Below are positions 1 to 7,979 of a stretch of DNA of 64,000 bases, in pieces. Origin of the DNA: Arthrobacter echini. Its GTDB lineage: Bacteria > Actinomycetota > Actinomycetes > Actinomycetales > Micrococcaceae. The translations under genes and the position numbers were made by a program. The notes under the pieces were generated by a model. That model was not told where the DNA came from, did no database searches, and saw only the letters and a list, made by a program, of their open reading frames with translations. How positions within the stretch are numbered: position 1 is the stretch's first letter; every line of letters begins with the position of its first letter. The stretch lies in NCBI RefSeq assembly GCF_004803505.1, contig NZ_SSWH01000006.1, positions 62,001 to 126,000 of the forward strand, given 5' to 3'.

Positions 1-276
1 CTTGCGTGGCTGGTCGTGGTCGCGGCCCTGAATACCGTGGCGAGCCTGTTCTACTACCTGCGCTGGCTCGCTCCCATGTTCCAGGGGGCGGAGTTCCAAC
101 GGGCGGCCACCGAGTCGACAGAACCCTCGACGCCGGACCAGCAGGCAGGCGACACCGTGGGGGTGAGGCGGTGGCCGGCAACCGTCGCGGTGCTCAGCGG
201 AGGACTCGTGGTGGCGGGCGGGGTGGTGGCAGGCCTCGTCTGGCCGGCGCTCGAGGGAACGCTGGCCGGCCTGTAA
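1..276 (+). CDS. nuoN: NADH-quinone oxidoreductase subunit N, C-terminal fragment
   Basis: The reading frame is open from base 1 to TAA at 274-276, so only the last 91 residues of the gene are in the window. The visible part has a hydrophobic helix with the NTVASLFYYLRW motif typical of the end of NuoN/antiporter-like complex I subunits, a short charged loop, and a final transmembrane helix. NuoN is a proton-pumping membrane subunit of respiratory complex I. The rest of a nuo operon would lie upstream. The assignment rests on the YYLRW region only, so a related antiporter-like subunit is possible but less likely. Confidence 0.8.
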   Translation, partial: LAWLVVVAALNTVASLFYYLRWLAPMFQGAEFQRAATESTEPSTPDQQAGDTVGVRRWPATVAVLSGGLVVAGGVVAGLVWPALEGTLAGL

Positions 277-355
277 CCGGCCCGTACGTGGAGCGGGCCG
301 GACGTTGCCGATACAGGTACGGGCTACTCCCGTCGTGGGCGGAAGGGGCAGGCGC

Positions 356-1033
356 TCAGAGGAGACGTCGCTCCGTGGCCCAGCGCGTGAGTTCGTGGCG
401 CGAGGAGAGCTGCAATTTGCGGAGCACGGCCGAGACGTGCGTCTCGACGGTCTTGATCGAGATGAAGAGCTCCGTCGCCGTCTCGCGGTAGCTGTAGCCA
501 CGCGCTATCAGGCGCATGACCTCGAGTTCGCGGCCCGAGAGACGGTCGAGTTCGTCGTCGACGGCGACGGCGGCAGTGCCGAACGCATCGAGGACGAACC
601 CGGCGAGCCGGGGCGAGAACACGGCGTCCCCCGAGGCGATGCGCTGCACGGCGTCGGTGATCTCCGGCCCGGAGATGGTCTTCGTGACGTAACCGCGAGC
701 GCCCGCACGGATGACGGCGACGACGTCCTCCGCGGAGTCGGAGACGCTCAGGGCGAGGAAGCGGGACGTGGTGGCGAACGCGGCGCAGCGGTGGATGACC
801 TCCGCCCCGCCTCCCCCACGGCCGCCCGGCAGATGGACGTCGAGGAGGACGACGTCGGGCCCGGTGGCCCGGATCACCACCTCCGCCTCCTCGACCGTCG
901 CCGCCTCGCCGACCACGCTGATGACGTCACCGAGAGTCGCGCGGAGACCGGAGCGGAAGATGGCGTGGTCATCGACGATCACCACGGACACGCGTGGCGG
1001 CTCTGCCCGGTGCGTTGATTCCCTGCTGGTCAT
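356..1033 (-). CDS. LuxR/NarL-family response regulator
   Basis: This 225-residue protein has an N-terminal receiver domain with acidic residues D21/D22, phospho-acceptor D65 (VVLLDVHLPG) and the conserved Lys in GYVTKT near residue 120. A C-terminal LuxR-type helix-turn-helix follows at about 160-205 (LSGRELEVMRLIARG, then TVETHVSAVLRKL). The ATG at 1033 overlaps the kinase stop by 4 bp (ATGA), so the two are translationally coupled and form a two-component pair. Targets are not shown by sequence; the divergent PspC genes are the obvious candidates. The frame stays open upstream inside the kinase gene, but that part has shadow composition. Confidence 0.93.
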   Translation of the reverse strand: MTSRESTHRAEPPRVSVVIVDDHAIFRSGLRATLGDVISVVGEAATVEEAEVVIRATGPDVVLLDVHLPGGRGGGGAEVIHRCAAFATTSRFLALSVSDSAEDVVAVIRAGARGYVTKTISGPEITDAVQRIASGDAVFSPRLAGFVLDAFGTAAVAVDDELDRLSGRELEVMRLIARGYSYRETATELFISIKTVETHVSAVLRKLQLSSRHELTRWATERRLL

Positions 1034-2409
1034 CCGGTGTCCTTCCTGCTCCCTGCGAGTCCGGAGGCCTTGTCCGGCAGGTCGTTGCCGCTGGTCCGGG
1101 GAAGCCGGAGGTGCACCTCCGTGCCGTCGGGTCCGGTCCTCAGGTCCGCTGAGCCTGCATTGCGCTGCATCCTGCTGTGGATCGACTCGCGTATTCCCGC
1201 GCGGTCCGCCGGCACCCGGTCGGGGTCGAAACCTGCTCCGCGGTCGCGCACGAACACGTCGATGCTGTCCGCGCGCGCCTCGAGATACACCGAGACCGCG
1301 ACGTGGGCGTGCTTCGCCGCGTTGAGCATCGCTTCCCGGGCCGCCTGCGCGAGCGCGTCCTCGCCGGGTCCGAGGAGCGCGTCTCCGACGGCCACCACCG
1401 CCACGGGGTGTCCGTACAGATCCTCGATCTCCCCTGCCGTCACGCGAAGGCGCTCGGCGAGACTCCCCGGATCCCGGGTCGGATCCGCGAACAGCCACTG
1501 GCGCAGTTCACGCTCCTGCGCCCGCGCCAGGCGCAGCACGTCCGCCTCCGAGTCTGCCCTGTTCTGGATCAGTGCGAGGGTCTGCAGGACGGAGTCGTGG
1601 AGGTGGGCTGCGATCTCGGCACGCTCCGTCTCCCGCACGCGGGAGGCCCGCTCGGTCTCCAGATCACGCCAGAACTTCAGTCCCCAGGGCGCCAGGACCA
1701 GACCGACGCCGGTGAGCACTGCGATGACGGCAACCAGGGTGGTCATGGTCAGTGACAGGGAATTGCTGCTCGAGAGCGCTACGAGGACCCCCGCGACCAC
1801 GAGGACGATACCCGCCAACAGGCGGAAGCCCCATCCACCCTTTGCCCCGTGTGCCTGGCTCATCACCCGGGCGCGCCGCGCCTCGTCCAGCTGGGACCAG
1901 GCCAGAGCGGCGCCGATGACCACCACGGAGACCGGAAGGAGGAATCCCCAGTCGGCCTCCACGCCGAGCAACTGGGCCAGGAGTGCAGCCGCCGCGATGA
2001 GCAGCCCCGCGCCGAACAGGATCTCCCGCCGACCCGCACGACGCGCCCGGTCGGCCCAGGTCTGTGTCTGCCCTGGAGCAGGGGCCGATCCTGCGGCATC
2101 ATCCAGGGCTCCGACCATCGCGGCACCTGCCGTACCCCCGTCCGGCCCGGCACCCGGTGCGCCGACACCATCGACGTCGCGCATGAACGAGGCCGGGCCG
2201 CTGCGCCGTCCGAGGTCAACGCGGTCCGCCGTCGTGGGGACGAAGATCCAGAGCCAGCCGTAGAGGACCACGCCCGCGCCGGAGGCGAGGGTGAGCACCA
2301 CCATGGCGATCCGCACCCAGGCAGGGCTGATGCCCAGATGAACAGCCAGACCCGTGCAGACGCCGGCGATCACGCCGTCGGGCCTGCGCACCAGGGGAGG
2401 TCTCATCAC
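1030..2409 (-). CDS. PspC-domain sensor histidine kinase (HisKA_3 type)
   Basis: The 459-residue membrane kinase starts with a PspC domain (about 1-60; RRPDGVIAGVCTGLA, then VVLYGWLWIFVP). Several transmembrane helices follow between about 130 and 240. A HisKA_3 dimerisation domain has phospho-acceptor His271 in AAHLHDSVLQ, and an HATPase domain has the N-box EAMLNAAKHA and a DRGAGFDP G-box. This PspC-TM-HisKA_3-HATPase architecture is known in actinobacterial Psp/LiaS-like envelope-stress kinases. It is coupled by ATGA overlap to the downstream LuxR-type regulator and divergent from the PspC/toastrack operon at 2531. The signal sensed is inferred to be membrane or envelope damage. Confidence 0.92.
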   Translation of the reverse strand: MMRPPLVRRPDGVIAGVCTGLAVHLGISPAWVRIAMVVLTLASGAGVVLYGWLWIFVPTTADRVDLGRRSGPASFMRDVDGVGAPGAGPDGGTAGAAMVGALDDAAGSAPAPGQTQTWADRARRAGRREILFGAGLLIAAAALLAQLLGVEADWGFLLPVSVVVIGAALAWSQLDEARRARVMSQAHGAKGGWGFRLLAGIVLVVAGVLVALSSSNSLSLTMTTLVAVIAVLTGVGLVLAPWGLKFWRDLETERASRVRETERAEIAAHLHDSVLQTLALIQNRADSEADVLRLARAQERELRQWLFADPTRDPGSLAERLRVTAGEIEDLYGHPVAVVAVGDALLGPGEDALAQAAREAMLNAAKHAHVAVSVYLEARADSIDVFVRDRGAGFDPDRVPADRAGIRESIHSRMQRNAGSADLRTGPDGTEVHLRLPRTSGNDLPDKASGLAGSRKDTG

Positions 2410-2530
2410 CCCATGAGATCACGCGGTCAGACCTGCAGCGCCATACCCGGGGCAGAATCAGGGGGATCTCAGGGTTCACTCAGGGTAGGCCCCGATGGTA
2501 CCTGCGCGATCACGGGGCAACGATGGAGAC

Positions 2531-3967
2531 ATGTCATCACCATCACCGGGCGGGCCGCCCCGGAACCAGGAACCGGCCACGACGAACCAGGGACCCGCTC
2601 CCGACTCATCGTCGTTCTACCGCTGGATCCGAGACCTGGGGATCGCCCGGACGCAGGATCGCTGGGTGGGCGGCGTCGCGGGCGGCATAGCCCGGCGCAC
2701 CGGCCTGGATCTGGCGCTCGTCCGGGGGCTGATCGTGGTCCTCGTCATCTTCGGCGGCGTCGGAGTGCTGCTCTACGGGATCGCGTGGGCGCTACTGCCC
2801 GAACCGGACGGGCGCATCCATGTGGAGCAGGCAGGGCGCGGCTCCTGGACCACCGGTCTGACGGGGGCCACCGTCCTGGTGGCGCTGGGGCTGCTGCGGC
2901 CCGGTCTGCCCGTCCTCGGGGACGGTGGCAGCGACCTGCTCTGGGCGCTGTTCTGGATCGGCGCCGTCGTGCTCGTCGTGTACTGGATCATCAATCGTTC
3001 CGGTGGGGACACGCCGCCTCCCGGGATGAGGGGTCAGGACGCGCGGCCTCAGGCTCACGACGACGCGGTACCCGGCGATGAGCCGGTCGGACCTCAGGAC
3101 GACCTCGTGCCGACGCATGCACCGCCCTACCGGCCGTACCAGCCCGGGCAGAGTCCCTGGGCCGGCTCCTCGTTCTCCTACGCGGGCGACAGCTACCAGC
3201 AGCCACTCCCGGCGAGGGAGCCCATGACACCGCCGCGTGCCCTCCGCCCCTCCGGATCGACCACGGCGTTGCTCATCGGCGGCTCACTCATCCTCGCAGC
3301 CCTCGTGCTGGCCCTGGACTACACCGGGGTCCTCGGGCTGACCGACCCCCTGGTCGTCGGCCTCGCCGCGGGCACGACCGTCCTGGCCCTCGGTATCATC
3401 GGCCTCGGGGTGCGGGGGCGGAGCTCCGGGCTGGTCGGCTTCACTGCGGCGCTGGCGATCGTCGGAGCGCTCGTCGCATCGTTCACGCCGGTCGGCGGAA
3501 CCTGGGCCATGGCACAGGAGAGCACCGTCCGGCCCACGACACCGGGCGTCGCCGCGGGTGGCTACGGCAGCATCGCGGCGGACACCACCATCGATCTGAC
3601 GGAGCTGCCGCAGCTCAGCGAGGATCTCCTCGTGCCGGTGGACTCCCTCGTCAGCGATGTCACGGTGCTGGTGCCCCAGGACGTGCCCGTCGAGGTGCGG
3701 GGACGGATGCCGCTGGGCAGTGTGGACACGCGGTCCACCGGATCCGACGCCGCCGCCCGCACCTTCGAGGGCGGCGTCCTCGACGTGGACCGGGACGAGC
3801 TGACCCCGGGCGCGACCGGACCCGCGATCATCCTCGAGCTGGGGGGCGCACTGAGCGACGTCACCGTCGTCACCGTCGTCACCGAAACTGACGATCCAGA
3901 ACGAACCGATCCGGCACCGATCGATCCGGCACCGACCGATCCGGCACCGACAGGAGACACCCCATGA
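2531..3967 (+). CDS. PspC domain protein with C-terminal toastrack-like domain
   Basis: The 478-residue protein has a Pro/Ser/Gln-rich cytoplasmic start, a PspC domain (WVGGVAGGIARRTGLD ... GIAWALLPEPDG, about 25-90), and further hydrophobic helices in the middle. The extracytoplasmic C-terminal half has short beta-rich repeats (VTVLVPQDVPVEV, then GRMPLGSVDTR) like LiaF/toastrack domains. It ends in Asp-Pro-Ala-Pro-Thr repeats encoded at about 3900-3955. The start at 2531 is preferred over an upstream start at 2495 because GGAG sits just before it. It is divergent from the PspC kinase and is the likely membrane partner or sensor of that system. Confidence 0.82.
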   Translation: MSSPSPGGPPRNQEPATTNQGPAPDSSSFYRWIRDLGIARTQDRWVGGVAGGIARRTGLDLALVRGLIVVLVIFGGVGVLLYGIAWALLPEPDGRIHVEQAGRGSWTTGLTGATVLVALGLLRPGLPVLGDGGSDLLWALFWIGAVVLVVYWIINRSGGDTPPPGMRGQDARPQAHDDAVPGDEPVGPQDDLVPTHAPPYRPYQPGQSPWAGSSFSYAGDSYQQPLPAREPMTPPRALRPSGSTTALLIGGSLILAALVLALDYTGVLGLTDPLVVGLAAGTTVLALGIIGLGVRGRSSGLVGFTAALAIVGALVASFTPVGGTWAMAQESTVRPTTPGVAAGGYGSIAADTTIDLTELPQLSEDLLVPVDSLVSDVTVLVPQDVPVEVRGRMPLGSVDTRSTGSDAAARTFEGGVLDVDRDELTPGATGPAIILELGGALSDVTVVTVVTETDDPERTDPAPIDPAPTDPAPTGDTP

Positions 3968-4239
3968 GCACCTCCCTGACACCACCGGCACCCCGGCCCC
4001 GCGTGGGCACCATCAGCTGGGGCGCGGTGCTCCTGGGCACCGCCGCTCTCCTCCTCGCCGGACAGTTCTTCTCCGTGTCGATCGACCCCGTGATCCTGAC
4101 GCTCGGACTGCTCGTCAACGTCGGGCTGTCCCTGGTCATCGGAGGCATCCTGTCGCTCGGCTCGCGGCACACCGACGACACGGATCCCGCCGACCGGGAC
4201 GACGACGGACCCGGTATCGGCAGCACCACGGGATACTGA
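3964..4239 (+). CDS. Small two-helix membrane protein of the PspC operon
   Basis: This 91-residue protein overlaps the preceding PspC/toastrack gene by 4 bp (ATGA). It has a short Pro-rich start, two predicted transmembrane helices (about 18-37 and 42-64) and an Asp-rich tail. I recognise no catalytic motif. Position and coupling indicate a role with the PspC proteins, perhaps as an accessory membrane subunit, but no function can be assigned from sequence alone. Confidence 0.75.
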   Translation: MSTSLTPPAPRPRVGTISWGAVLLGTAALLLAGQFFSVSIDPVILTLGLLVNVGLSLVIGGILSLGSRHTDDTDPADRDDDGPGIGSTTGY

Positions 4240-4308
4240 ATGCAGTACGTCGGCACATCACCCTCGACCACCCACCGGGCCGTTCGCCCGGCCTCCGAAA
4301 GGCAGACC

Positions 4309-4548
4309 ATGCAGACCTTCTACCGCATCCTCCGCTCCTCGCCCATCAAGCGCGCTCCCGGCGGGATCCTCGGCGGCATCGCCTCGGGAATCGCACGCCA
4401 GACCGGGTGGCGCGTCTCCTACGTGCGCATCGGGATGCTGCTCAGCTTCCTGCTCCCGTTCATCAGCCTCCCGCTGTACGCGGTGCTGTGGCTCCTGCTC
4501 CCCAAGACCGACGGGACCATCGCGCTCGAGGAGATCCTGAAGCGCTGA
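4309..4548 (+). CDS. Stand-alone PspC domain protein
   Basis: This 79-residue protein is essentially one PspC domain: a basic N-terminus (SSPIKRAPGGILGGIASGIA), then two hydrophobic segments ending in LYAVLWLLLPKTDG. The ATG at 4309 is chosen over one at 4240 because GAAAGG precedes it and similarity starts there. It is the third PspC domain in 3.5 kb, after the kinase and the toastrack protein, and the last gene of this operon; a large hairpin follows. Membrane stress signalling is the expected role. Confidence 0.85.
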   Translation: MQTFYRILRSSPIKRAPGGILGGIASGIARQTGWRVSYVRIGMLLSFLLPFISLPLYAVLWLLLPKTDGTIALEEILKR

Positions 4549-4566
4549 CGATCCCGGCGGGGCACG

Positions 4567-4611
4567 CACGTGCAGCAGGCGCATCCGGTGCGGATGCGCC
4601 TGCTGCACGTG
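4567..4611. terminator. 21-bp perfect hairpin after the PspC operon
   Basis: Arms at 4567-4587 and 4591-4611 are perfectly complementary over 21 bp with a 3-nt GTG loop. There is no following T-tract. It lies 19 bp past the last PspC gene and just before the carotenoid gene start at 4624, so it probably ends PspC-operon transcription. Its arms begin CACGTG, so it could also act at the DNA level. Confidence 0.8.
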
Positions 4612-4623
4612 GCACCTGAGAGG

Positions 4624-5433
4624 ATGGGTGCCGTGCCGAAGACCTCAGCTGCCCGCAGCTTCCCGCCCCTGCTCATCGCATCCTGCGTCTTCCTCTTCAT
4701 CTCCGGCTTCTTCCTGTCCAGGTTCCCCGATGTCGAGGGTGCCTCCTACGCCTCCTACGGCTTCAACCTGCTCATCGCACTGCCCGCGTTCATCGCCATC
4801 GTCCGCCAGTTCGGCGCCGGCCGGGGCATCGCAGCGCTGGCCGCCGTGTCGGTCTTCGGCTACCTGATCGAGGGGTTCGGGGTCGCCACGCACGTACCCT
4901 ACGGCGAGTTCTACTACGGTGATCCGCTCGGCCCCACCATCCTCGGCCTCGTGCCCTACCTGCTGCCCCTGTCCTACGTGCCCCTCGTCATCGGGGCGGT
5001 CGCCGTGGTGTCGGGGACAGGGACGATGCTGCGCAGGATCGTCCTCGGCGGGCTGCTGCTGGTCGTGATCGACGGCGTCCTCGACCCGGGAGCCGCATCC
5101 CTGGGGTTCTGGATCTGGCCCGGCGGCGGACCGTACTACGGCGTTCCGCTCTCCAACTTCGGCGGCTGGCTCATCTCGGGGCTCATCGCCTCGGCCCTGG
5201 TGACGTGGATCGGTGGCCGGCGGCTCATCGATCGACCGCTCCGACCCGGACTGCTCGACAGCCTCCTCATTTCCATGGTCCTGTGGCTGAGCGTCTGCAT
5301 CTTCTCCGGGCTCGTGTTCCCCGCCCTGCTCGCCGCGGCACTGATCCTGCTGATCGGCCGTCGCCGGGCACAGCTCGTGCGCTCACTGCGCTCGCTCCCG
5401 CGCGGATCCGTGGACGCGGTCCCGGGCTCCTGA
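4624..5433 (+). CDS. cruF: Carotenoid biosynthesis membrane protein, CruF/DUF422 family
   Basis: The roughly 269-residue, mostly hydrophobic protein has about 7 transmembrane helices and the DUF422 signatures GYLIEGFGVATHVPYGEFYY and VVIDGVLDPGAASLGFW. In haloarchaea and Micrococcaceae this family is bisanhydrobacterioruberin hydratase (CruF), which adds the terminal hydroxyl groups of the C50 carotenoid bacterioruberin. It is convergent with a phytoene-desaturase-like gene and a UbiA-type elongase, which together match the bacterioruberin branch. The start could be ATG 4624 or GTG 4633; both follow GAGAGG closely. Function is inferred from family and neighbours. Confidence 0.82.
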   Translation: MGAVPKTSAARSFPPLLIASCVFLFISGFFLSRFPDVEGASYASYGFNLLIALPAFIAIVRQFGAGRGIAALAAVSVFGYLIEGFGVATHVPYGEFYYGDPLGPTILGLVPYLLPLSYVPLVIGAVAVVSGTGTMLRRIVLGGLLLVVIDGVLDPGAASLGFWIWPGGGPYYGVPLSNFGGWLISGLIASALVTWIGGRRLIDRPLRPGLLDSLLISMVLWLSVCIFSGLVFPALLAAALILLIGRRRAQLVRSLRSLPRGSVDAVPGS

Positions 5434-5463
5434 ACCGGCCCGGGTCAGCCGGCTCGGCCCGAG

Positions 5464-6918
5464 TCAGGTCGCGGGGCCCAGCCGGGCCAGGAGCTTCTGC
5501 GTGGACATCATGGCCCCGCCGAGCACGGCGGGCAGTCCCCCACCCGGATGCACCGATGCGCCGACGCGCCAGAGCCAGGGCCGCAACGGATCCGAGTAGG
5601 GCGGTACGTGGAACGGTCCGCTCAGCCATACCGGATGCACGGCGCCGTACAGCGCGCCACCGCCTGATCCGCGCTCGCTGAAGTAGGCGGGGTCGAGGAC
5701 CTCGTGGGTCCCGACATAGTTCTCGATGGGCTCCTCCAGCCCCAGCACACGCGTGGTCCGCTCGAGCTCGCGCTGCACGAACGGATCAGCGAGGGTATAC
5801 CTCTTCCCGTTGGCCGGCGCCGTCAGCAGCAGTGCCAGCGTTGCCGACGCATTCGGATACACCTCGTGTGCCGGGTAGTAGTTGGCGAAGGCCATGGTCT
5901 GCTCGGGCTCCAGCCCGGCGTCCAGACTGGCGTAGAGCTCCGCGGTGTCGTCGGGGAGGATCACGCCGTGGCGCGCCGTACCCTCCGGCAGGGGCCGGGA
6001 CAGCACCGCGTAGACACCGACGGCGGAGCAGGTGAGCCGCCGGGCTGCATGGCGTGCACGGGTCGCACCGGTTCCACGCGGTGCCCTGCCACCCAGCAAC
6101 CCCGACAACCGGTACGCGTCGAGACCACTGACGACGGCGTCCGCCGGATAGGTGCCCTCGTGCGTCACCACGCGCCGTCGTCCGATGCGCTGCACCGGCT
6201 CCGACGTACGGATCTCGACGCCGGCGTCGAGCGCGAGCCGTTCGAGGGCCAGGACCAGTTCGTAGACGCCGCCGCCCGGGATCCAGACGCCGTCGTGGGC
6301 CATGATGGCGGGCATGCTCGCGTAGAGTGCGGGCGTCCGGGTGGGACTGACGCCTGCGTTGAGCGTGTGGATCGCGATGACCTCCCGGAGCCCGTCGGGC
6401 AGCCACGTCAGGCTGTCCAGGTAGCGCCGCGTGGTCAGCCGCGGTCCGTACAGACCGGCCAGCCTGGCGAGTGCGGGATACGAGGCCGCGTCCAGCGGTC
6501 CGGTGGTCAGCAGGCGCGAGACCTCCGGCCCGAGGACGCCGTGCTCGGCGGCGAAGCGGGTCCAGGCGGTATGCCACGGGTGGCCCTCGGGGACCGGGAG
6601 CGAACACTGCTCACCGCGGTAGTAGTAGGTGCCGACCTCTGCGAGCCGCTCGAGCTTCAGGTCCGCGATGTCCGCCGCGCTCGCCTGCCCGGTCGGGCCC
6701 GCGGCGTCGAGCCGGCGCAGGAGCTCCTCCCACACGCCGGGGAAGGTGAACAGGGACGGACCGGTGTCGGTCCGCTGTCCGCCCACGTCGATGCGGCGGC
6801 TCTTCCCGCCGACCCGGTCCGCGGCCTCCAGCAGGGTCACCCGATGACCGGCCCGACCCAGCAGGGCGGCGGCCGTGAGCCCGCCGATGCCACCACCGAC
6901 GACGACGACACGGCTCAT
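5464..6918 (-). CDS. Phytoene desaturase family FAD protein (CrtD-like carotenoid 3,4-desaturase)
   Basis: The 484-residue protein starts with a dinucleotide-binding fold (VVVVGGGIGGLTAAALLGRAG, about 3-23, then LLEAADRVGGKSRR). It continues with the CrtI-type TDTGPSLFTFP segment and ends with the family C-terminus (ASVHPGGGLPAVLGGAMMS). The fold binds FAD and introduces double bonds in carotenes. Its partner genes (CruF and UbiA-type elongase) point to the 3,4-desaturase CrtD of bacterioruberin synthesis rather than primary phytoene desaturase, although CrtI activity cannot be excluded from sequence. Its start overlaps the upstream elongase stop by 4 bp. Confidence 0.82.
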   Translation of the reverse strand: MSRVVVVGGGIGGLTAAALLGRAGHRVTLLEAADRVGGKSRRIDVGGQRTDTGPSLFTFPGVWEELLRRLDAAGPTGQASAADIADLKLERLAEVGTYYYRGEQCSLPVPEGHPWHTAWTRFAAEHGVLGPEVSRLLTTGPLDAASYPALARLAGLYGPRLTTRRYLDSLTWLPDGLREVIAIHTLNAGVSPTRTPALYASMPAIMAHDGVWIPGGGVYELVLALERLALDAGVEIRTSEPVQRIGRRRVVTHEGTYPADAVVSGLDAYRLSGLLGGRAPRGTGATRARHAARRLTCSAVGVYAVLSRPLPEGTARHGVILPDDTAELYASLDAGLEPEQTMAFANYYPAHEVYPNASATLALLLTAPANGKRYTLADPFVQRELERTTRVLGLEEPIENYVGTHEVLDPAYFSERGSGGGALYGAVHPVWLSGPFHVPPYSDPLRPWLWRVGASVHPGGGLPAVLGGAMMSTQKLLARLGPAT

Positions 6919-7781
6919 GGCAGCAGATCCAGCGTGAGGGCGACGACGAGCTGCACACCGGCAACGGTACCCGCCACATAGGGGAAGGCGATGGAGTACC
7001 GGTACAGCCGGTGACCGGTCTCCGGTCGTGGATCCCGGTGCAGCGCGAGCACCAGCCAGCCGGCGATCAGCGCGTTCACGAGCGCGACCGGCACGTTCAC
7101 GAGCGCGAAGCAGACGGTGGACACGATCCACCATGCTCCGCTCCAGGCGACCACGCCGCGCGCACCGACCCGGACCGCCGTCGTCGTGATTCCCACCGAA
7201 CGATCCTCGTCGATGTCCTGGACGGCGTCGTACGTGTGCTTCGCCGCGCTCCACGCCATGAGCCCGAGGGCCGCCGCCCAGACCGGTGAGGTCCCGAGAG
7301 CGTAGGGGACGAAGACGAGCGGGAGGGCGTAGGCCGCATTGCTGATCGAGTCGAGGTAGGGGCGGGCCTTGAAGCGCAGGGGCGGCGCGGAGTAGAAGAC
7401 GAAGACGAGCGCGTACGCCGCGATCCAGGCCAGCGCTGCCGGAGGGAGCGTGAGCGCGAACCAGGCGAGGAACGGGAGATTCGTCACGAGCACCGAGACC
7501 CAGATGGCGCGTACCTCGGTGGTCCTGATCAGGGCGCCCTCGAGGGAGCCCTTGCGCGGATTGAGGGCATCGGTGTCCTGGTCGAAGATGTCGTTGACAC
7601 CGTAGATGAGCAGATTGAAGGGCAGCGTGAGCCAGACCAGGAGCACGAGGACATCGCCGTCCCACAGGGTCCCGGTGAGCCAGAGCCCGATCACCCCCGT
7701 CCCCAGGGTATTGATCCACAGCACCGGCCGGGAGATGTGGACCATGCGCAGCACCGTGGGGGCGAGACCTGCCTGGGGCAC
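6915..7781 (-). CDS. UbiA-family prenyltransferase, lycopene elongase-like
   Basis: This 288-residue membrane protein has about 8 helices and both Asp-rich motifs of UbiA prenyltransferases: NDIFDQDTD near residue 64 and DAVQDIDED near residue 190. In the C50 pathway such a protein (LyeJ/CrtEb type) adds dimethylallyl units to each end of lycopene. It is first in a two-gene operon with the desaturase (ATGA overlap) and divergent from pfkA. Quinone prenyltransferases share the fold, but the carotenoid neighbours favour the elongase. Confidence 0.82.
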   Translation of the reverse strand: MPQAGLAPTVLRMVHISRPVLWINTLGTGVIGLWLTGTLWDGDVLVLLVWLTLPFNLLIYGVNDIFDQDTDALNPRKGSLEGALIRTTEVRAIWVSVLVTNLPFLAWFALTLPPAALAWIAAYALVFVFYSAPPLRFKARPYLDSISNAAYALPLVFVPYALGTSPVWAAALGLMAWSAAKHTYDAVQDIDEDRSVGITTTAVRVGARGVVAWSGAWWIVSTVCFALVNVPVALVNALIAGWLVLALHRDPRPETGHRLYRYSIAFPYVAGTVAGVQLVVALTLDLLP

Positions 7782-7979
7782 GATCGGTGTCCTCCTCGGA
7801 CCGGCTGGACGCGCACTCCTCAGGGCCGGGGCCCTCGTGCGCAGGATGTTTCCAGCCTACGTGCTCGGACCGACTCCGCGACGCCGCAGGATCGAGAGGT
7901 CCCGGAGTCTAGACTCGATGAGAAGGGCTCGACGTCGTGCTCGCAAGGACCCAACCCCGTCGTAAGGAACCCAGGACAC

